Part shown: in pieces, positions 26,703-34,818 of the stretch
How positions within the stretch are numbered: the first letter of the stretch is position 1
Layout: every line of letters begins with the position of its first letter
Assembly (NCBI GenBank): GCA_903858115.1
Contig: CAIOHR010000380.1
Span: forward strand, 124,001 to 188,000
Source: an uncultured Pirellula sp.
GTDB taxonomy: Bacteria; Planctomycetota; Planctomycetia; Pirellulales; Pirellulaceae
Direction: 5' to 3'
DNA length: 64,000 nt
Made by a program: the position numbers and the translations under genes
Notes under the pieces: model-generated
What the model saw: the letters and a program-made list of their open reading frames with translations, nothing else
What the model was told of the DNA's origin: nothing
Databases searched by the model: none

Positions 26703-27470
26703 ATGATATGGAGTATGCAAATAGGAACAATTCTTTTGGTGCTGTTTGGTTCAGTGAATGCACTGGCACAATCGCCCTCCTCGGCCAAAATCCGCAAACC
26801 GCAGATGAGCGATACGATCCGAGCCAACATCTACGCAGACAACACATTCATGCTGCACATCAATGGCGAGCTAGTCGCTGTGGACTCGATCGCCTTTGTG
26901 CCGCATAACGTGATTTCAGTTGATATCTTGCCAAGTTATCCGATGACGATTGCTGTGATGGCAAAAGATAACTTCGATGAAAAGACCGGCATGGAGTATG
27001 CCAACACTAACATCGGCGATGGCGGCTTTATTCTAAAGTTTAGCGATGGCACTGTGACCAGTAGTGAATGGAAGGTCAAGAAGATTTCTTGGGGACCGAT
27101 AGATCGAGATACCAAAAACCCTCGTGTTGCGAGTATCGCAGTTCCGGATAACTGGTACGCAACTGACTTTGATGACCGAGCCTGGGGCAAAGCCAAAGAA
27201 TACACCGAAGAAGAAGTTGGTCCGAAGCAACCTTACTTTGAAAGCGACTTTAAGGAAGCCAAGTTCATTTGGTCTGACGACATCGCACTTGACAATGTCG
27301 TTCTCTTTCGTCATGTCGTGAAAGCCCCACCAGACGGAAAAGATCGAATCGACTTCCGAAACCTCAATAACGTCGTCCCGGATAATCCACCACGCGGTCC
27401 AGGTCGAACCAATGGACCAGGCCGTCCAGAACGTAACGGGAAAAGCAGCAACAACGGAGGAAAAGAATGA
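26703..27470 (+). CDS. Exported protein of YHYH/sulfatase operon
   Basis: A 255-residue protein with a signal peptide (residues 1-22, ending NALAQ). The mature part is a beta-rich domain beginning IRANIYADNTFMLHINGELV and containing FVPHNVISVDILPSYPMTIA, a layout like galactose-binding-type jelly rolls. The sequence WYATDFDDRAWGKAKEYTEE also recalls such carbohydrate-binding folds. The C-terminal 40 residues are Gly/Pro/Asn/Arg-rich. The gene starts 2 bp after the stop at 26700 and overlaps the truncated sulfatase by 4 bp, so translation is coupled. The function is not established; a surface glycan-binding role is plausible. Confidence 0.8.
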   Translation: MIWSMQIGTILLVLFGSVNALAQSPSSAKIRKPQMSDTIRANIYADNTFMLHINGELVAVDSIAFVPHNVISVDILPSYPMTIAVMAKDNFDEKTGMEYANTNIGDGGFILKFSDGTVTSSEWKVKKISWGPIDRDTKNPRVASIAVPDNWYATDFDDRAWGKAKEYTEEEVGPKQPYFESDFKEAKFIWSDDIALDNVVLFRHVVKAPPDGKDRIDFRNLNNVVPDNPPRGPGRTNGPGRPERNGKSSNNGGKE

Positions 27471-27832
27471 TTCAATGTGACTATCTTTTGTCAATCGCTT
27501 TCGTCGCATTACTCGGGCTATGTGCCGACGCAACTCGAGCTGCCGAGCGGCCCAAATTCATTTTCATGTTGTCCGATGACCAAGGATGGAACGGATTGTC
27601 GGTGGCTATGCATCCTGAAGTGGCCAGTTCGAAAGGCGAAATTTTCCAAACGCCCAATCTTGAGCGATTGGCATCGCAAGGCATGCGATTTTCCTCGGCC
27701 TACGCACCAGCACCGGTTTGTTCACCGACTCGTATCAGTCTTCAGACACCTAATTCGAATTTTGATCCTTCCCTGCCAGCTGCGCCACGTAAAAGCGGAA
27801 AGAATGGGAAGAAAGGAGCGGACAAGAAATGA
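27467..27832 (+). pseudogene. Sulfatase with large in-frame internal deletion
   Basis: The ORF encodes 121 residues, whereas sulfatases of this type are about 450-550. It has a signal peptide (1-26), the N-terminal metal site FIFMLSDDQGWNG with the paired Asp residues, and the active-site consensus APVCSPTRISLQT, whose Cys would become formylglycine. Directly after LQT the sequence jumps to PNSNFDPSLPAAPRKSGKNG, a Lys-rich tail like the extreme C-terminus of such proteins. The frame is intact and both ends keep 4 bp ATGA overlaps with their neighbours. All the downstream catalytic residues (Lys/His and second metal ligands) are gone, so no sulfatase activity is expected. Confidence 0.8.
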
Positions 27833-29628
27833 AGTTTCGAAGTAATTTGCTATCGCTGATCATTACGGCCATCTTGTCGATTGGAACGGTCTTACGTGCC
27901 CACGAAGGTCACGACCATGGTGCGGCCGATCCCAGTATTCGAACATGGACTTTTGCAGACACCGGAGCACACATCCATGGTGCTTACATGGCCTCGCGCG
28001 ATGGCAAGGTACAAGTCCGCCGGACGGATGGAACTGTTGTCTCTATTGAAATCGAGAAACTAGCGGTCTTGGACAAAAAATGGATTGACAGAAAAGCTGC
28101 GCAAGTGAAGGAGATCAACGAGAATACCAAGCCCAGCAATGGCACATTGAAACTAGTTGTCGCCAACCTGCCGAGCAAACCAGCAATCGCTGAAACGTTC
28201 GAGCCTTTCGCAAAGCTCAAAGCAGTCAAATACCGACAAGATGACAAGTTTTTTTATGTTGAATCCAACTCAATGCCGGACCATCGAATGATGGTTGGAA
28301 TCACGGCATGGCAACAGCAAGTTCCACTTCCTCAACCCTATTTCGGTGATAACGCTTGGCGAATTCCGCTCGAACCTGTGGTTGCGAAGAATCCCATGTC
28401 GGCAAAGTCACATTTCTTTCGAGGTGCCATTGCATTGGCCGCTAACGGAGTTCCGATCTTTAATCCGATAAAAAATGATGGACGGACCGATACGCTTCTA
28501 GCAGGCGAGTTGGACGAGTTTGGCGGCCACTGTGGTCGTGGGGATGATTACCACTATCATATTGCTCCCACACATTTGCAGGAGATTGTCGGCAAAGACA
28601 AACCGATCGCTTATGCGCTCGATGGCTATCCCATTTATGGTTATAACGAGCCGGATGGCTCTCAGGTCCGAGGGCTCGACGAGTTCAACGGGCATTCCAC
28701 ACCAGGACTCGGTTACCATTATCACGCTACCAAGATGTACCCTTATATCAATGGCGGATTTCATGGTGAAGTCAAAGAAGTCGATGGTCAAGTAGACCCA
28801 CAACCGCGAGCTGGTGGAGTACGAGAGGCATTGCCGCCGCTGCGAGGAGCGAAGATTACAGGCTTTGAATCGAAGGACTACAAGAGCTTTAGTATCAAGG
28901 TTGAAGTTGGCCGCGAGACTCGGTATGTGAATTACTTTCTCAATGAGAACGGTTCGGTGAAATTTGACTTTGTGGATGGCAATGGCAGGGTGAAGTCCGA
29001 GACCTACTCACCACGACAACGCGGCCCAGGAGCTGGCGGTGGAGAACGAAGAGGCGGTCCTGGGGGAGGTAATGATCGACCGCCACGCAATGAGCCACCT
29101 CGCAACGAACCGCCGCGTAGAGATCCACCCCCTCCACGCAACGCACCTCAACAAAATGTAAAATCGGCCAAGTCCAATGTTGGGTTCGTTGTATCGAGTA
29201 CAGCAATCGGCCGGGATGGACGGATTTCGTCCGAGTTCACATGCGACGGCGAAAGTGCGTCGCCGCCGATTGCATGGAAGGGTGCTCCGACTGGAACCAA
29301 ATCAGTGGCGATCAGTCTTTGGCATACCGCGCCCGATCAAGAGAAGTCCTATTGGTTGGTCTATAACATCCCTGCCACGGTAGATCATCTCGACAAGAAT
29401 GACAAAACGACGGGCATTGTCGGCTTGAACGACAAGAGGAAGGCCGGCTACGACCCCATGTGTTCGAAGGGCCCTGGGGCGAAGACCTATCACATTACTG
29501 TCTATGCACTTTCAACTGAAGTAAAGCTCGCAAAGGGTAGCGACAGTCGCGTAGCCTTCCTGAAGGCAATCCAAGATGTAACGCTCGCGGAAACGACGTT
29601 GGATTTCGCCTATGAGCGAGCGAAGTGA
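27829..29628 (+). CDS. Secreted SHD1-YHYH-PEBP multidomain protein
   Basis: A 599-residue exported protein. After a signal peptide (1-24) comes a His-rich HEGHDHG start. An SHD1-like domain lies at about 40-95 (RDGKVQVRRTDGTVVSIEIE, KLAVLDKKWID), a planctomycete-favoured SLA1 homology module. A YHYH domain covers about 140-330 with DDYHYHIAP, ALDGYPIYGYNEPDG and GLGYHYHATKMYPYING. A low-complexity Pro/Arg/Gly/Asn linker follows (about 395-440). A phosphatidylethanolamine-binding (YbhB/Raf-inhibitor-like) domain ends the protein (about 450-599: SEFTCDGESASPPIAWKG, YWLVYNIPATVDHL). YHYH domains are found in secreted or surface proteins and probably bind metal or ligand; no reaction is proven. 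It overlaps the sulfatase remnant by 4 bp and closes the operon. Confidence 0.9.
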   Translation: MKFRSNLLSLIITAILSIGTVLRAHEGHDHGAADPSIRTWTFADTGAHIHGAYMASRDGKVQVRRTDGTVVSIEIEKLAVLDKKWIDRKAAQVKEINENTKPSNGTLKLVVANLPSKPAIAETFEPFAKLKAVKYRQDDKFFYVESNSMPDHRMMVGITAWQQQVPLPQPYFGDNAWRIPLEPVVAKNPMSAKSHFFRGAIALAANGVPIFNPIKNDGRTDTLLAGELDEFGGHCGRGDDYHYHIAPTHLQEIVGKDKPIAYALDGYPIYGYNEPDGSQVRGLDEFNGHSTPGLGYHYHATKMYPYINGGFHGEVKEVDGQVDPQPRAGGVREALPPLRGAKITGFESKDYKSFSIKVEVGRETRYVNYFLNENGSVKFDFVDGNGRVKSETYSPRQRGPGAGGGERRGGPGGGNDRPPRNEPPRNEPPRRDPPPPRNAPQQNVKSAKSNVGFVVSSTAIGRDGRISSEFTCDGESASPPIAWKGAPTGTKSVAISLWHTAPDQEKSYWLVYNIPATVDHLDKNDKTTGIVGLNDKRKAGYDPMCSKGPGAKTYHITVYALSTEVKLAKGSDSRVAFLKAIQDVTLAETTLDFAYERAK

Positions 29629-29654
29629 AGCACGCTCCGCCGTGCCAGCCGCAA

Positions 29655-29717
29655 TCCAGCTTTTGCTGGAATTCCAGTTGAACGGCACATGGAATGTGCC
29701 TACTACTTGGACTTTTT
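29655..29717. terminator. Hairpin pair in convergent intergenic region
   Basis: Two hairpins lie between convergent genes: TCCAGC-tttt-GCTGGA (29655-29670), and GGCACAT-gga-ATGTGCC (29684-29700), followed 11 bp later by TTTTTT. This is a plausible termination zone for the YHYH operon and possibly for hemW from the other side. The T-run is displaced from the stem, which lowers confidence. Confidence 0.4.
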
Positions 29718-29725
29718 TGTCTGTG

Positions 29726-30880
29726 TCACCAGTAGTCTAGCCAAAGTGAGTCACTGATTGGCAACCCCTGTGGCGTCAGGCGAATGCGGCCTTGGTTCCA
29801 CTCCAAAAACCCCATTCCGATGTGTTTAGGAATCTGTTGTGCGATGGCTTCTATGGCATCAGGTTCACCGGCGTTGACGAGCGTACTCCAGTCGACTCCT
29901 TTTAGCTGACGCATACCGAAGATAAATCGCTCGCGAGTTCGCGTTGACCAGTCCAGTGTTTGCGACTCGGCTATGGGGGACAGTCCGGTCTCCATGCGTT
30001 GAAGGTACTTGAGCGTGCTTCGGTGATTAACAGTACGAGTACTATCCACATAGGCCGCAGCACCTGGCCCAAAGCCTAGCCAGGAATCACCCTGCCAGTA
30101 AGTCTGGTTGTGCATGCATTCGCTTCCTGGGTTTGCGAAATTCGAAACTTCGTAGTGAATCATGCCGTTCTGAGTGAGTGTTGCAATGGCATAGAGATAC
30201 ATTTCCAGCTCGACTTCTTCTGCGACTGCGAGGATCTGGCCTTTCTGCAGTTGCGACCAGTAGTGCGATCCTTTCTCGTAGGTTAGTCCATAGGTAGAGA
30301 GATGGCTTACACCGAGAGATATAGCCGTTCCTAAATCTGATCGCCAAACTTCCATATCTTCACCGGGAACTCCGAAGATCAAGTCGACCGAGACTTCATC
30401 GAACCACTGGGACGCGATATCGATAGAACGAGCAAGTTGATCGCCAGTATGATCGCGACCGAGCATTTTCAGTTTTGCCATATCAAACGATTGGCCACCG
30501 AGACTGATCCGATTGATTCCCTGATCGCGAAGAAGTCGACAGAGAGTCGGATCGATGTCTTGAGGATTCGCTTCGATACTCCATTCACCATCGATTGCCA
30601 GTGGAAGCCATCGACGGATCACTTCGAACAATTGCATCATCGATTCGCGAGGTAGCAGAGTCGGCGTACCACCACCAATAAAGATCGTGTTAACGGGTTT
30701 TGGGCTACCGAGAGTCGTTAGCTCACGCGTAACGGCCTCAACGTAGCGATCTACCAAGTCCATTCGATTCGCGATTACCGTAAAGCTACAGTAAGGACAA
30801 CGAGAGTGGCAAAACGGGACATGGACATAAGCTGCTTTTGGAATTGACAAATGCTCATGGGCAATGAGGTGGGATTTCAT
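29726..30880 (-). CDS. hemW: Radical SAM family heme chaperone HemW
   Basis: A 384-residue radical SAM protein. The FeS/SAM motif CHSRCPYC (Cys24, Cys28, Cys31) is CxxxCxxC followed by the aromatic-rich SFTVI. Further HemW/HemN-like blocks are NTIFIGGGTPTLLP (SAM binding), SIEANPQDIDP, RISLGGQSFD, DLIFGVPGED and HYEVSNFANPGSEC. HemW proteins are heme chaperones often misannotated as oxygen-independent coproporphyrinogen oxidase. The absence of the extra N-terminal Cys of true HemN supports HemW. ATG 30880 is chosen over 30892. It is a monocistronic gene by position. It is encoded about 27 kb from the HemP-like gene, so no operon link exists. Confidence 0.92.
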   Translation of the reverse strand: MKSHLIAHEHLSIPKAAYVHVPFCHSRCPYCSFTVIANRMDLVDRYVEAVTRELTTLGSPKPVNTIFIGGGTPTLLPRESMMQLFEVIRRWLPLAIDGEWSIEANPQDIDPTLCRLLRDQGINRISLGGQSFDMAKLKMLGRDHTGDQLARSIDIASQWFDEVSVDLIFGVPGEDMEVWRSDLGTAISLGVSHLSTYGLTYEKGSHYWSQLQKGQILAVAEEVELEMYLYAIATLTQNGMIHYEVSNFANPGSECMHNQTYWQGDSWLGFGPGAAAYVDSTRTVNHRSTLKYLQRMETGLSPIAESQTLDWSTRTRERFIFGMRQLKGVDWSTLVNAGEPDAIEAIAQQIPKHIGMGFLEWNQGRIRLTPQGLPISDSLWLDYW

Positions 30881-31259
30881 AGTTCCAGTCACGCGACCAT
30901 GATACGGGAAGCCGCGCTACACACGGGAAGCCGCGTTACAAGGAGTCGTCGTCACGCTCTACGCCTTTCCAATCAGCGAAAGTATTCGACCAACCATCCC
31001 AGTATAGCATCTACTGCGGTTCGTCGCTGCGAATCAAGAGGCTTGTAAATCATGCTTAACGCAGTTTCTCATGTCTTTACCGGTTTCGCAGGCAGAACGG
31101 AGTCAATAAGGACAGTACCCTTGGGGACTAAAGACTGGATTTCAAGAAAATGGAGCATTTCCATTTCCGATAGCTCTATGGAGGTAAGATCGCTATACTA
31201 GGATAGTCTCACGCAAGAGACTGTAGTTTTGTTTGTTGGCTAGGAAAGAGGGAAAACTC
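30881..31259. other. Divergent intergenic region with short tandem repeat
   Basis: This 379 bp region separates the divergent hemW gene and the Cys-rich peptide gene. It holds a two-copy 19 bp tandem repeat near 30904-30941 (listed separately). A small hairpin, AGTCTC-acgcaa-GAGACT at 31205-31222, is followed by GTAGTTTTGTTTG and lies 37 bp before the downstream ATG. It could be a weak attenuator. No gene was seen. Confidence 0.4.
30904..30941. repeat. Two-copy 19 bp tandem repeat
   Basis: The unit ACGGGAAGCCGCGyTACA plus one base occurs at 30904-30922 and again at 30923-30941 with one internal difference (C/T) and one end difference. It lies just upstream of hemW. It could be a regulatory duplication or replication slippage. 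Confidence 0.75.
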
Positions 31260-31646
31260 ATGTCAATTTTGAAACTTGTCGGTGTCGGCCTTTTGGGAGT
31301 GGGATGTGTTGCTTCCGCGTTTATGTATCGTGAATCGTCGTCCGGTTCGTGCTGCTCACTCAGCGGGGCATCCAAAGGCTGCATGGTCTCGGCCGATGCC
31401 TCTAGTTCCTTCTGCGATTCTGGGGCTGATAGTTGCGGGAGTTGTGCCTCCGGTGATACAAGCTGTACTGCACAGTGCCCTTCCACACTGTGCCCTTCCA
31501 GCGGCAGTGGTGCTCCGGCGAGTGAAGTGTCCGGCGGTACAACTCAACCCGACATCGGCGATGTAACAACGGTTTTGTCTGATGAAGTCGCTACGCCAGC
31601 CCAATCGTTCACGATCGACTTAGCACCAGCAAGCGAAGAAAAGTAA
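31260..31646 (+). CDS. Cys-rich exported small protein
   Basis: A 128-residue protein from ATG 31260 (a TTG at 31233 would give nine more residues). An N-terminal hydrophobic helix (residues 3-22, LKLVGVGLLGVGCVASAFMY) acts as signal or anchor. A Cys/Ser/Gly-rich domain follows at about 27-80 with ten Cys in the whole protein, in pairs and spaced by 3-5 residues (GSCCSLSG, SFCDSGADSCGSCASGDTSC, AQCPSTLCPSS). The C-terminal third is Thr/Ala/Asp-rich and has no Cys. The spacing suggests disulfides or metal binding but matches no family I know. It is 211 bp upstream of a TlpA-like redoxin gene on the same strand, which could act on its cysteines. Confidence 0.65.
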   Translation: MSILKLVGVGLLGVGCVASAFMYRESSSGSCCSLSGASKGCMVSADASSSFCDSGADSCGSCASGDTSCTAQCPSTLCPSSGSGAPASEVSGGTTQPDIGDVTTVLSDEVATPAQSFTIDLAPASEEK

Positions 31647-31857
31647 TCGAGCTGTGCCTGCGAGATTGCTTGCTGAAGAGTCAACGCGTTTTCATTACTA
31701 AGAATTGCAAATGAGCGAGTGGAAGGATCTCTAGATGCCCTCGCCTGACGATTCATGGTAAGTGTATGTTTATGAGTCTGCGAAGTTGACGGTTCGACCG
31801 TTGGAATGCATCTTCTCTTTTCGGAATGGAATTGTGAATTGCAAACGTTGCCATTGG

Positions 31858-32952
31858 ATGCATCACCTCATCGCATTGATATTGTTGTCGTCTCCCAGCG
31901 TGCTGCGCAGCGAGGACTCCAATGGCGTTGCTATCCCACGCAATTTGCTAAAGCTGATTCACACTTCGGAGGTTCAGTCTGAGTTAGGACTAGACAGTGA
32001 AGATGGTAATCTTCATCTTCGACGAGTACTCCAAGATTTAGACGGCCCATGGTGGAGATCGAGGAATCTGCCAGAGTCGCAACAGCAGAAAGTCGTGCTA
32101 GGACTGGAAACAAAACTGCTTTCCGAACTCAAGAAGACGTTGCCTGAGAACAAGATCAAAAGGCTTCAAGAGATTGAGGTACAGTCTTTAGGAACTCGTG
32201 CGCTGGCGCGCGCTGACATTGTGACCGCGTTAGGATTGACCCCAAGCCAATCCAAGGAACTTGGACAAGTGTTCGGTGATACGGATCGGACTGCGAAACT
32301 TTTTTCCGATAGCAAAGGAAAGGACGCATCGCTGGAGCAAAAGCTTGTTGCTGCGAAAGAAGCAGAAAACGGCAAGATCAAGGAGTTGCTTACCAACCCG
32401 CAACGAGCAGCCCTTGGGAAGTTGATAGGCAAACCCTTTGATACGATGAAGCTCAAGCGTATCCTTCCGTTGGCTCCGGAATTCGTCGAATCGAGTGAGT
32501 GGAACGGAACGCCAACGACCTTGGCTGCGCTACGAGGCCAAGTAGTCGTTGTCCATTTCTATGCATTTCAATGCCACAATTGCGTTGCAAATTTTCATCA
32601 TTACAACCGATGGCACGAGTCTTTGAGCCAGCGTGGAGTGGCGGTTATTGGTATTCAAACTCCAGAAACATCTGCGGAACGCGATGCGTCTAAAGTGCGG
32701 CAGGCAGCTAAAGAGAAGGGGTTCAAGTTTCCTGTTTTAATCGATTTGCAAAACAAGAATTGGGACGCCTGGGGCAATACGATGTGGCCTACCGTCTACG
32801 TCATCGACCAACAAGGTTACTTAAGAACATGGTGGCAAGGCGAATTGAATTGGGAGGGAGCAACAGGCGATAAATCGATCGAAGCTGTCATCGACGAACT
32901 TCTCGCCGAGAACGACAAGAAGAGTAGCAAACTCTCGCAGTCAGATCGTTAG
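31858..32952 (+). CDS. TlpA-like thioredoxin-fold protein with N-terminal helical domain
   Basis: A 364-residue exported protein. ATG 31858 gives a signal peptide (MHHLIALILLSSPSVLRS); an upstream start at 31762 would bury it. The N-terminal 190 residues are helical and Lys/Glu/Gln-rich, with the planctomycete-type segment LGLTPSQSKELGQVFGD. The C-terminal domain (about 205-350) is an AhpC/TSA-redoxin fold with VVVHFYAFQCHNCVANF; the CHNC motif at 238-241 is a CxxC redox centre. WPTVYVIDQQGYL carries the cis-Pro expected near the active site. It is likely a periplasmic thiol oxidoreductase, possibly acting on the Cys-rich protein upstream. It is convergent with the next gene (25 bp apart). 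Confidence 0.85.
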   Translation: MHHLIALILLSSPSVLRSEDSNGVAIPRNLLKLIHTSEVQSELGLDSEDGNLHLRRVLQDLDGPWWRSRNLPESQQQKVVLGLETKLLSELKKTLPENKIKRLQEIEVQSLGTRALARADIVTALGLTPSQSKELGQVFGDTDRTAKLFSDSKGKDASLEQKLVAAKEAENGKIKELLTNPQRAALGKLIGKPFDTMKLKRILPLAPEFVESSEWNGTPTTLAALRGQVVVVHFYAFQCHNCVANFHHYNRWHESLSQRGVAVIGIQTPETSAERDASKVRQAAKEKGFKFPVLIDLQNKNWDAWGNTMWPTVYVIDQQGYLRTWWQGELNWEGATGDKSIEAVIDELLAENDKKSSKLSQSDR

Positions 32953-32977
32953 CCCACGAAACAATTACAGGTGATAG

Positions 32978-34678
32978 TTAATTGGATGATGTGAGTTCAA
33001 GCGTTACATGCAATTTGGCTTGATCGAAAACTAGATAGCTCAGTTTTTCGATGACTTTCCACCGCTCTAGTGCCTTGTCCAGTTCCTTCTCTTGCCGTTG
33101 CAATTGTCGGCGTTGATCGTACAAATCAACAACACCACGTACTCCGGAATCGCGTGCAATTTGGTTTTGCTCCAACAATCGAAGCAGCGATTGTTTTGCT
33201 GCAATCAATTGATTGGCAACAATTTTTGCGTTGCCCGGTGCCAGCAATCGTGGTGTTTGCGTTTTTTCTTCTCGAAAGCCGATCAAGACCACTAAATCCC
33301 AGCGCCGTCCAGGCTTGGACTGCAGTTGCACCACAAGTTCGGGATCACTGTCCTCTATCCCAATCGCCCACGAAATCGTCCCATTACCGACAATAGACTG
33401 ATTGCCTTCCGGGACGACCGATGCAACGGGTTTCGAGTCTTCGGTTTGAATTTGGAGGGTTGCTAGGCACTTACCATCTTTCGAAAGCAATTTTTGGCCG
33501 ATCGCGATACGGTCTTTGATGGTTGAGTCGGACAGAAGCAGCGTGCGTTCGATTCCTGTTTCTAGACTCAAATGGGATGGAGACTCATTCTGTTTGTCTC
33601 CTTCCGGCACGTTGGGGGCAGGCGTTTCCGAATCTGGCGCATCGGTGGCGCTTGTTGATTCAGATTCCATGACCTTGTTCAATATCATTTCCCCGGAGGA
33701 GCCCAATGAAGATTCGACGATTTTATTGCTAAGAATGGAGTCACCGAGTGTTCCTTGTTCCAATAGTTTGGAGAAATCCTGAGAGAGAGCGAGCAGTTTA
33801 TCCTTTTCGTGAATTGCCCCGTTTGTTAAGTCGATTCTCTCCAGTGATTCGAGATCGACGATTTCTGTAGCTTGATTGGTTGTGGTTTGCGTTTCACCAT
33901 GATGCGCAGGGCCTGTGGCTAAGTCTTCATTTTTTGGAGCGCCAGCGATCGCTACCGAGCTTGCTGGAGAAATGCTGGATGAATTCGTGGAGCGATCGTT
34001 TGGCGGCCAAAAGATGGCGCACAGGATTCCAACAACGAGAATTCCAGTGATAGTTCCTCCGATTAGCAGCCATGGACCTCGTTGGTGCGTGGAGTGTTTC
34101 TTCGGTAGTTCCTTTCGAACCAGACTTACGGTTGCTAAGCCACGTTCCCAAGGCCAGTCGACGATTTTCCAAGAATTGTCGAGTTGACCTAGGTCTCCCT
34201 CGGTACCTTCCTCGAGGCTTTCGATGCCAGGAACTTTGGAGAGTAATCCATCTTCGGATGTCAAAAAAAAGAGGATCTCTTTCTGGCCGGAGTGATCGTT
34301 CAATTGCAGTCGCCAATCGTCCTGAACAATTTGCGGCGGATCGCCCCATTTTCCGACCATGGAAGCGATAGGTTGCCGGCCTGTCAAAGGGACGGCAATG
34401 ATTCGTTCCGTTTCGTTTCCGTGGATTCGAAGCGACGTGAAAGAAAATGTGTCGGATTTCTCGGCATGGCTTGCGTCGGAAATGGTTTCATCGATGGCAA
34501 TAGTGAATGGTGTTTCTCCAGAGGCACGAACGCGGGAAGTGAAGAGAAAATACCATTCATGAAGAACTAGGCCGCGAACATGGCTATGTTGAAGTTTATA
34601 GATTTCTCTGTTGTGTGGATCTCCCTTTCCTGCAAGTATCTCACCCAAACAAATCAGTGTGTCGTTAGAAAGCTTCAT
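32978..34678 (-). CDS. Hypothetical membrane-anchored protein
   Basis: A 566-residue protein. A cytoplasmic N-terminal region of about 190 residues contains beta-rich segments (VRGLVLHEWYFLFTSRVRA, PFTIAIDETI). One membrane helix is predicted at about 198-220 (PWLLIGGTITGILVVGILCA). The outside part begins with a Ser/Thr/Asn-rich linker (about 225-380), continues with a beta-rich domain (SKPGRRWDLVVLIGF) and ends in a helical coiled-coil-like segment, DLYDQRRQLQRQEKELDKAL. I do not recognise the family. It diverges from the ppdK promoter region (140 bp). Its function is unknown. Confidence 0.75.
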   Translation of the reverse strand: MKLSNDTLICLGEILAGKGDPHNREIYKLQHSHVRGLVLHEWYFLFTSRVRASGETPFTIAIDETISDASHAEKSDTFSFTSLRIHGNETERIIAVPLTGRQPIASMVGKWGDPPQIVQDDWRLQLNDHSGQKEILFFLTSEDGLLSKVPGIESLEEGTEGDLGQLDNSWKIVDWPWERGLATVSLVRKELPKKHSTHQRGPWLLIGGTITGILVVGILCAIFWPPNDRSTNSSSISPASSVAIAGAPKNEDLATGPAHHGETQTTTNQATEIVDLESLERIDLTNGAIHEKDKLLALSQDFSKLLEQGTLGDSILSNKIVESSLGSSGEMILNKVMESESTSATDAPDSETPAPNVPEGDKQNESPSHLSLETGIERTLLLSDSTIKDRIAIGQKLLSKDGKCLATLQIQTEDSKPVASVVPEGNQSIVGNGTISWAIGIEDSDPELVVQLQSKPGRRWDLVVLIGFREEKTQTPRLLAPGNAKIVANQLIAAKQSLLRLLEQNQIARDSGVRGVVDLYDQRRQLQRQEKELDKALERWKVIEKLSYLVFDQAKLHVTLELTSSN

Positions 34679-34717
34679 AATGGGTTGAAATGTCCGTTAT
34701 CAAGGGTTCGTGGTACA

Positions 34718-34752
34718 TTGACGTAGTTTTGAGGCGAAAGTAAACTTTCGCC
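34718..34752 (+). promoter_or_regulatory. Candidate ppdK promoter with overlapping dyad
   Basis: TTGACG (34718-34723), then exactly 17 bp, then TAAACT (34741-34746), gives a sigma-70-like promoter. The -10 is embedded in a perfect 9 bp dyad, GGCGAAAGT-aa-ACTTTCGCC (34733-34752). A protein bound there would block the promoter; the dyad may instead be a member of the GCGAAAGT-type palindrome also found at 56358-56424. It is 66 bp upstream of the ppdK ATG. Confidence 0.5.
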
Positions 34753-34818
34753 CTGAAAATCCTAGGGGGTTACCTTAATTTCGATTGTTGCAGAGACACG
34801 GGAGTATTGCATTCGGCC

